Shown here: positions 46,147 through 53,822 of the stretch, piece by piece
Layout: each line of letters starts with the position of its first letter
Numbering within the stretch: position 1 is the first letter of the stretch
Assembly (NCBI RefSeq): GCF_018069755.1
Contig: NZ_JAGQDE010000027.1
Span: forward strand, 1 to 53,822
From: Ideonella aquatica
GTDB lineage: Bacteria; Pseudomonadota; Gammaproteobacteria; Burkholderiales; Burkholderiaceae_C
Length of the DNA stretch: 53,822 bases
Direction: 5' to 3'
The notes under the pieces: generated by a model
Databases searched by the model: none
What the model saw: only the letters and a program-made list of their open reading frames with translations
Told to the model about the DNA's origin: nothing
Program-made: the position numbers and the translations under genes

Positions 46147-46782
46147 TCATGACCGCACGGGCGACGGCTCGGCGACGGTGGTCGCCAGGCCATGGAAACA
46201 GGTGCGCAACAGCCACTCGACCAGGGTCTCGTCGGCGTAGCGGCCGGTGGCGCGCATCACGCCCAGCACCGGATCGCAGGCGCGCGCGAACAGCGTGAAG
46301 AGCACCAGCTCGACCGGCAGGCCGGCGTCGATGTCACCACCGCGCTGGGCCTCGACGATCCAGGCACCCAGGTGCTCGCTGACCTCGTCCAGCCGCGTCA
46401 TGTAGCGGCGGTCGGCCACCAGCGCGCTGCGCAGTGCAGAGTTCTGTGCCGGCAGCGAGGGCATCTTGCCCGCCAGTTGGGTGTGCAGGGCCCAGCGCAC
46501 CACGCCCTGCAGCCGGTCGATGGCACGCACCCCTGCCTGCGCCTGCAGGCGCTGCAGTTCGGCATGGCAGCCATCGAGCAGTTGCACCATGGCAGCGGCC
46601 GCCAGCGCCTCTTTCGAGTCGAAGTGCTTGTACAGGCTGGCCTTGGCGATGCCGACCTCGGCGGCCACCTCGTCCAGCGTCATCAGCTCATAGCCCTTTT
46701 CGGCCAGCAGGTGCACCACGGCGTCGAGGATGGCCTGCTCCCTCACCTGGAGCACCTGGGTCTTGAACGACAGCTTCGCCAT
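46147..46782 (-). CDS. TetR-family transcriptional regulator
   Basis: A 211-residue regulator. The N-terminal helix-turn-helix domain (about 14-60) reads REQAILDAVVHLLAEKGYE then LDEVAAEVGIAKASLYKHF, the classic TetR pattern. The C-terminal part is helical and should bind a ligand and dimerise. It lies upstream of the metalloprotease gene on the same strand and is divergent from the fasciclin gene. The divergent gap holds two 16-bp palindromes that fit a TetR-type operator, so control of itself and of the fasciclin gene is likely. The ligand is unknown. Confidence 0.93.
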   Translation of the reverse strand: MAKLSFKTQVLQVREQAILDAVVHLLAEKGYELMTLDEVAAEVGIAKASLYKHFDSKEALAAAAMVQLLDGCHAELQRLQAQAGVRAIDRLQGVVRWALHTQLAGKMPSLPAQNSALRSALVADRRYMTRLDEVSEHLGAWIVEAQRGGDIDAGLPVELVLFTLFARACDPVLGVMRATGRYADETLVEWLLRTCFHGLATTVAEPSPVRS

Positions 46783-46833
46783 CGCCCGATTCTAGGCGGC
46801 GACGATTTCGGGCGCGATCATCGGGTGAATTTT

Positions 46834-46849
46834 GTGACTCATTGGTCAC
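46834..46849. promoter_or_regulatory. palindromic operator 1 in the tetR-fasciclin gap
   Basis: GTGACTCATTGGTCAC is a 16-bp dyad (GTGAC with GTCAC outer arms, near-symmetrical centre). It lies on the tetR side of the gap, about 52 bp before the tetR ATG, and is probably bound by that regulator. Confidence 0.6.
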
Positions 46850-46871
46850 GAAAAAGACTACTCAGTCATCA

Positions 46872-46900
46872 TGGAAATGACTGATCGGTCATGCTTATAC
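46872..46900 (+). promoter_or_regulatory. candidate promoter of the fasciclin gene
   Basis: TGGAAA (46872-46877) and TTATAC (46895-46900) with a 17-bp spacer form a fair -35/-10 pair. The second operator lies inside the spacer, so a bound repressor would block RNA polymerase. Transcription would start near 46907, about 40 bases before the gene. Confidence 0.4.
46877..46892. promoter_or_regulatory. palindromic operator 2 in the tetR-fasciclin gap
   Basis: ATGACTGATCGGTCAT is a 16-bp dyad with one mismatched pair (ATGAC with GTCAT arms). It shares the TGACT...GGTCA half sites with the operator at 46834, 43 bp away, so both are probably recognised by the same TetR protein. Confidence 0.65.
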
Positions 46901-46902
46901 CA

Positions 46903-46928
46903 ACCAGTCGCCGATTGAACCGACTGGT
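46903..46928 (+). promoter_or_regulatory. inverted repeat in the fasciclin leader
   Basis: ACCAGTCG (46903-46910) and CGACTGGT (46921-46928) are perfect inverted arms around ten bases. The arms include the sequence ACCAGTC, related to the half sites of the two operators nearby. It may be a third operator or an mRNA hairpin 20 bases before the ATG. Confidence 0.45.
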
Positions 46929-46947
46929 CTCAACCCTGGAGACTCCG

Positions 46948-47889
46948 ATGAACCGACTGACCCGACGCGCCGCCCTGGCCAGCTCCGTGGCCCTGCTGGC
47001 TGGCCTGACCGCCTGCGGTGGAAGCGACAGCGACCCTACCCTGCTGAGCCTGACCCAGATCGATCCCCAGCTGAGCATCCTGGCCGAGGCGATCGAGGCC
47101 GCCGGACTGCAGTCCGCGCTGACCGCGGCCGGCCCGTCAACCTTGCTGGCGCCAACCAACACCGCCTTCGCCAGCCTGCTGGCCGAGTTGGGGGTGGACA
47201 AGGCCACGCTGCTGTCGAACAAGGCCTTGCTCAACGCCGTGCTGACCTACCACGTCATCGGCGGCCGGGTCACCGCGGCGGATGTGCCGCTGGGCAGCCC
47301 GATCGAGCCGGTGGGCGGCGGCTTCTTCAAGGCCGAGGCCTCGGGCTCGACCCTGGTGTTCACCGACGGCCGCAACCGCCGCAGCACGGTGCTCCAGGCC
47401 GACCTGCATGCCAGCAATGGCGTCGTCCACGTGGTCGACAAGGTGCTGCTGCCAGCCAATCAGGACATCGTGGCCACCGCCGTGGCCGCTGGCGCCGGCA
47501 GCCCGCCCGAATTCACCATCCTGGTCGAGGCGGTGCAGGCCGCTGGCCTGGTGTCGGCGCTGCAGGCCGACGGGCCCTTCACCGTGTTCGCGCCCACCGA
47601 TGCGGCCTTTGCGGCACTGCTGACCGAGCTGGGCATCAGCAAAGCCGCACTGCTGGCCGATACCGCGCTGCTGACCCAGGTGCTGACCTACCACGTCGTG
47701 CCCTCGCTGGTGCTCAAGGCGCAGGTGCCGGTGGGCAGCGCGATCACCACGCTGCAGGGCGGCAGCTTCACGGTGGACAGCAGCCTGAAGATCACCGACG
47801 CGCGCGGCCGCCAGGCCGGCATCGTCGCCACCGACGTGCTCACCAGCAATGGCGTGATCCATGTGATCGACCGCGTGATCCTGCCCTGA
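46948..47889 (+). CDS. two-domain fasciclin (FAS1) lipoprotein
   Basis: A 313-residue surface or periplasmic lipoprotein. The signal peptide starts MNRLTRRAALASSVALLAGL and ends in the lipobox LTAC (Cys23). Two FAS1 domains follow: about 40-170 and about 185-313. Each has the family's H1 (TLLAPTNTAFASLL; TVFAPTDAAFAALL) and the conserved YHV motif (LTYHVIGG; LTYHVVPS) and ends in NGVVHVVDKVLLP or NGVIHVIDRVILP. Such proteins mediate adhesion, often to polysaccharide or other cells. The two domains are clearly internal copies. The ATG at 46948 has GGAGA five bases before it. It is likely regulated by the divergent TetR gene. Confidence 0.92.
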   Translation: MNRLTRRAALASSVALLAGLTACGGSDSDPTLLSLTQIDPQLSILAEAIEAAGLQSALTAAGPSTLLAPTNTAFASLLAELGVDKATLLSNKALLNAVLTYHVIGGRVTAADVPLGSPIEPVGGGFFKAEASGSTLVFTDGRNRRSTVLQADLHASNGVVHVVDKVLLPANQDIVATAVAAGAGSPPEFTILVEAVQAAGLVSALQADGPFTVFAPTDAAFAALLTELGISKAALLADTALLTQVLTYHVVPSLVLKAQVPVGSAITTLQGGSFTVDSSLKITDARGRQAGIVATDVLTSNGVIHVIDRVILP

Positions 47890-47910
47890 CCGAGGCGACC
47901 GCTGAAACGA

Positions 47911-47935
47911 CAAGGCCGCCCATCAGGCGGCCTTG
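47911..47935. terminator. bidirectional terminator after the fasciclin gene and ettA
   Basis: CAAGGCCGCC (47911-47920) pairs perfectly with GGCGGCCTTG (47926-47935) around CATCA, ten GC-rich base pairs. It lies between the convergent stops at 47889 and 47963, with short T-rich tails on each strand. Confidence 0.75.
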
Positions 47936-47962
47936 TTCAGGCAGGCATCATTGCGCAGGCGG

Positions 47963-49627
<1,665 letters not shown>

Positions 49628-49776
49628 GGCGATGGGGGGTTCTTCTGCGGGTACGGTGGGGTGGGGCCGGCTGCGGCAGGCCCGGGCGGCTGCACAGGCT
49701 GCAGCAACTGCCGCCTGTGGCTGTCGATCCTGGACCCCTTCAACGGGGTCGACTTGGGATTATCGCCTGAGCGGCG

Positions 49777-52242
49777 TCAACGCACGATGCGCGAGCTGTC
49801 CGGCATGGGCGTCAACATGTCCAGCGACACCGTCTGGGTCTCCGGCATGGCGCCGGGCTCGGGCCGGTTGTCCTCGTTCCAGTTGCTCATCAGGGCCAGC
49901 AGCCGCTCCAGCGGGAGCGGTCGGGCGGCCAGAAAGCCCTGGATCTCGCTGCAGCCGGCCTGTCGCAGCACCTCCAGCTGGGCTGGTTCCTCCACCCCCT
50001 CGGCCACGGTGCGCATGCCCAGGGTGTTGGCCAGCGCGACGATGGTGCGCACGATGGCGCGGGCATCGTGGTGGGTCAGCAACTCACGCACGAAAGCGCG
50101 GTCGATCTTCAACGTGTCAAACGGGAAACGGCGCAGGTACTGGAAGGCCGAATAGCCGGTGCCGAAGTCGTCCAGCGCAATCTGCACCCCCAGGCGCTTG
50201 AGCGCATGCAGGTTGCGCAGCGCGGTGGCCGCGTCGTCCATGAACACCGACTCGGTGATTTCCATCTCGATGCGACTGGGCGACAGACCGGTCTCGGCAA
50301 AGGCGGCCTCGACATCGGCCAGGAAGTCCTCGCGCATCAGCTGCAGCGGCGACACGTTGACCGAGACCAGCAGGTCGGGCAGTTGATCGCGCGCCACGCG
50401 GCAGGCCTCTTTCAGCACCCAAGCGCCCATGTCGCCGATCAGGCCGGACTTCTCGGCCACCGGCACGAACTCGCCAGGCGAGATCGCCCCCAGCTCGGGG
50501 TGGTTCCAGCGCAGCAGCGCCTCCACGCCGCGCATCTGCCAGGTGGCGATGTCCACCTTGGGCTGCCAGTGCAGGCTCAGCTCGCCACGGGCCAGGGCTT
50601 GGCGCAGTTCGGCCTCGATCGTGACCAGGCGCCGGCTGCGCTCACCCAGCCAGGTGGCGAAGGTCTCGAAGCGACCGCGGCCGGCTTCCTTGGCGGCGTA
50701 CAGCGCCAGGTCGGCGTTGCCCATGACGTCGTCGATCGACTGGCCGTGGTCGGGGATCAGCGCCACGCCCATGCTGGCGCCCACCATCACGCTGCGGCCC
50801 TGGATCTCGCCTGGCGCGTTCAGCACCTGCAGCAGGCGCCGGGCGAGCTGGTCGACCTCGTCGTCGCTGCGAACATCATCCAGCAGCACCGCAAACTCAT
50901 CGCCGCCCAGGCGCGCCACCAGATCGGCGCGGCGCATCACCGACTGCAGGCGCTGGGCCACCAGCTTGAGTACGCCGTCGCCCACCGAGTGGCCCAGGGA
51001 ATCGTTGATGGCCTTGAAGTTGTCCAGGTCCAGGCACAGCAGCGCGCAGCGGCGCGGCGTGTTGGCGCAGGCGTCTATCACCTGGACCAGGCGGTTGCGC
51101 AGTTGGTCGCGGTTGGCCAGGCCGGTGAGCGAATCGAAGTAGGCCTGGTAGGTCAGGCGCTGGTGCGCCAGGCGCTGCTGCGTGACATCCGAGATCACGC
51201 CGCGCCAGCCCACCGTGCGGCCGCTGTCCTCGACCAGCGGCTTCGCGGTGATCGACCACCAGCGCGGCACGCCACCGACCTCGACGGTCAGCAGCACGTC
51301 GCGGAAGGGCTTGTCGGCGTTCAGGGCCTGGCGCAGCTTGCGCAGGCCCTCGGCCTCGGCACCACCGGGGGAGCGGGCGGCCAGCACCTCGAACAGGCCC
51401 AGGGCGGACATGTCCAGGTTGTCGCCGAACAAGGCCGACAACTTGGCCGAGACGTGGGTGAAGCGGCCCTGACGGTCGACCTCCCAGAGAACATCGGCCG
51501 AGTGTTCCTCGAAGTCGCGCAGCAGCAGGCCCACCATCTGGCTCTGGCGCTCGGCCTCGCGCTCCGAGCGCAGGCGCAGCGCCGATTGCCGGGCCGCCGA
51601 GCGCACCGCCACCGCGATCACCAGCACGTAGCCCAGCAGCATGCCGGCCAGTACCCAGGCCACGGTGCCGCCCAGCCGGACCACGCCCAGCACGGCCCCG
51701 GTGCCCAGCGCCAGCGTCCAGGCCAGACCGGCCTGGGGCACCGACGAGAGCGCAAAGCCGCCTGCCGCCATCATGCCGGTGGTGGTGACCGCCACCATCA
51801 GCTGCTGGATCGGGGTCAGCGACCCCAGCCAGCCCACGACCGGCACGGTCCAGACGCAGGCCAGCAGCAGCGCGTGCAGCGTGGCATGGCGGATCGCGCG
51901 CGGTGAGGCGCGCAGCACGGGTTGACGGCGGTGCCTGAGCCAGCCGCGCAGCGCCAGGCCCACCATCAGCAGCAGCAGGCCCAGCCACAGCAGCCAGGCG
52001 GTGGCCGACACGCTGGCGCGCACCGCCACCAGCAGTCCCAGCGCATTGAACAGGTTGGCCACCATCAGCACCGGCGTCAGCCGGGTGATGCCGGCCAGAT
52101 GCCGCGCCCGCAATTCCGCGGACGCGCTGTCAGGATCGGAGAAGACACGGGTCTCCTCGCGCCAGGCGGCCCAATGACGATGGAAGAACGACAGCGACAA
52201 AACCAGGATCCTCGGATGGATCGATGCAGGCCCGGACGGCAC
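49777..52242 (-). CDS. membrane GGDEF-EAL diguanylate cyclase/phosphodiesterase
   Basis: An 821-residue c-di-GMP enzyme. About six membrane segments (about 55-225) are followed by a PAS domain (about 245-350). The GGDEF domain (about 385-540) has the intact GGDEF at 446-450, and the EAL domain (about 555-800) has EAL at 574-576 plus [16 protein letters not shown] and LKIDRAFV. Both active-site sets look complete, so it could make or degrade the messenger. No receiver is present. The start is a GTG, with no nearby ATG; a TTG further in (about residue 14) is a possible alternative. It is divergent from rhlE. Confidence 0.9.
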   Translation of the reverse strand: MPSGPASIHPRILVLSLSFFHRHWAAWREETRVFSDPDSASAELRARHLAGITRLTPVLMVANLFNALGLLVAVRASVSATAWLLWLGLLLLMVGLALRGWLRHRRQPVLRASPRAIRHATLHALLLACVWTVPVVGWLGSLTPIQQLMVAVTTTGMMAAGGFALSSVPQAGLAWTLALGTGAVLGVVRLGGTVAWVLAGMLLGYVLVIAVAVRSAARQSALRLRSEREAERQSQMVGLLLRDFEEHSADVLWEVDRQGRFTHVSAKLSALFGDNLDMSALGLFEVLAARSPGGAEAEGLRKLRQALNADKPFRDVLLTVEVGGVPRWWSITAKPLVEDSGRTVGWRGVISDVTQQRLAHQRLTYQAYFDSLTGLANRDQLRNRLVQVIDACANTPRRCALLCLDLDNFKAINDSLGHSVGDGVLKLVAQRLQSVMRRADLVARLGGDEFAVLLDDVRSDDEVDQLARRLLQVLNAPGEIQGRSVMVGASMGVALIPDHGQSIDDVMGNADLALYAAKEAGRGRFETFATWLGERSRRLVTIEAELRQALARGELSLHWQPKVDIATWQMRGVEALLRWNHPELGAISPGEFVPVAEKSGLIGDMGAWVLKEACRVARDQLPDLLVSVNVSPLQLMREDFLADVEAAFAETGLSPSRIEMEITESVFMDDAATALRNLHALKRLGVQIALDDFGTGYSAFQYLRRFPFDTLKIDRAFVRELLTHHDARAIVRTIVALANTLGMRTVAEGVEEPAQLEVLRQAGCSEIQGFLAARPLPLERLLALMSNWNEDNRPEPGAMPETQTVSLDMLTPMPDSSRIVR

Positions 52243-52334
52243 GACGAAGGATTGTGCGCCCGCAGCCCCCCGTCCCGACCGGGCGCGGGGTTCACGTTCC
52301 TGGCATATCGGCCGCTGCGCCTGACGCTGTAGGC

Positions 52335-52363
52335 TTGCGTGTGGCGCGGATCAGACTGATACA
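52335..52363 (+). promoter_or_regulatory. candidate promoter of rhlE
   Basis: TTGCGT (52335-52340) and GATACA (52358-52363), 17 bp apart, form a reasonable sigma-70 pair. They lie in the divergent gap of 272 bp, about 150 bases before the rhlE ATG, so the leader would be long. Confidence 0.45.
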
Positions 52364-52465
52364 CTGGCGCCAGGCGTCGACGGCTCCAGCCCGACGGCGC
52401 ATGTCGATTCCGACCCGGCCGGCAGCCCTGCCGTCCGTCCCTTTTTCGCGCGACCCAGGCTGGTT

Positions 52466-52484
52466 GCCGGCATCACCTGCCGGC
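52466..52484 (+). promoter_or_regulatory. GC hairpin in the rhlE leader
   Basis: GCCGGC (52466-52471) and GCCGGC (52479-52484) are self-complementary arms around ATCACCT, about 30 bases before the start codon. A further segment of the leader has GGCAG/CTGCC followed by CCCTTTTTC near 52420-52446, which resembles a weak attenuator. DEAD-box helicase genes are often autoregulated through leaders; here this is inference. Confidence 0.4.
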
Positions 52485-52514
52485 CGATGGGCGTGCCCGC
52501 TCGCGAAGAGCCCC

Positions 52515-53822
<1,308 letters not shown>

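Overview
This window is a G+C-rich (roughly two-thirds by eye), gene-dense stretch of a bacterial chromosome. Gene content and order (ribD-ribB-ribH-nusB, ybgC-tolQRA, glyA-nrdR beside a pilE/pilY1 minor pilin operon, edd-eda, TonB-type ExbB with two ExbD proteins) fit a betaproteobacterium of the Burkholderiales, perhaps near Rubrivivax, Leptothrix or Ideonella. The genus is inference. I see no phage, transposase, CRISPR array, rRNA or tRNA.

Layout. 1-2817: the end of an ExbB/ExbD energy-transduction operon and a secreted repeat protein. 2826-5535: an MBL-fold hydrolase and an Aer-like PAS chemoreceptor. 5548-8103: the Entner-Doudoroff operon edd-eda with a very clear promoter that has a palindromic operator in its spacer. 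8133-10072: chaC, a MobA-like nucleotidyltransferase and pdxH. 10074-19288 (minus strand): ubiD, a giant DUF748/AsmA-like protein, msrA and a four-PAS hybrid histidine kinase. 19322-22382: a membrane-anchored lytic transglycosylase with a structured leader, then glyA under a ZTP (pfl) riboswitch, then nrdR. 22410-29829 (minus strand): a complete type IV minor pilin operon, fimT-fimU-pilV-pilW-pilX-pilY1-pilE. 29977-35228: riboflavin genes, nusB, a Ser/Thr kinase and a TssQ-like lipoprotein. 35237-38683: ybgC-tolQ-tolR-tolA, interrupted by an 81-bp tandem repeat and running into an ECF sigma factor and a small zinc-finger protein instead of tolB-pal. 38638-43327: an unrecognised secreted protein, pyrrolidone-carboxylate peptidase and a GspE/PilB-type ATPase. 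43361-47889: a secreted zinc metalloprotease, a TetR regulator and a two-domain fasciclin lipoprotein separated by an operator array. 47963-53822: EttA, a GGDEF-EAL protein and an RhlE-type helicase cut by the window edge.

Most genes are housekeeping or envelope functions. The most noteworthy signals are noncoding: the ZTP riboswitch on glyA, the operator inside the edd promoter, the TetR/fasciclin operator array, the hairpin leader of the transglycosylase, and a repeat family found both between exbB and exbD and between tolR and tolA. Among proteins, the GTP cyclohydrolase II half of RibBA has lost its zinc cysteines (RibBX type), riboflavin synthase is absent from its usual slot, and the Ser/Thr kinase has HCD in place of HRD. 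I did not find a convincing wholly new multi-gene system. The best candidates for something undescribed are the tolA-ECF-zinc finger arrangement and the orphan secreted protein beside it.
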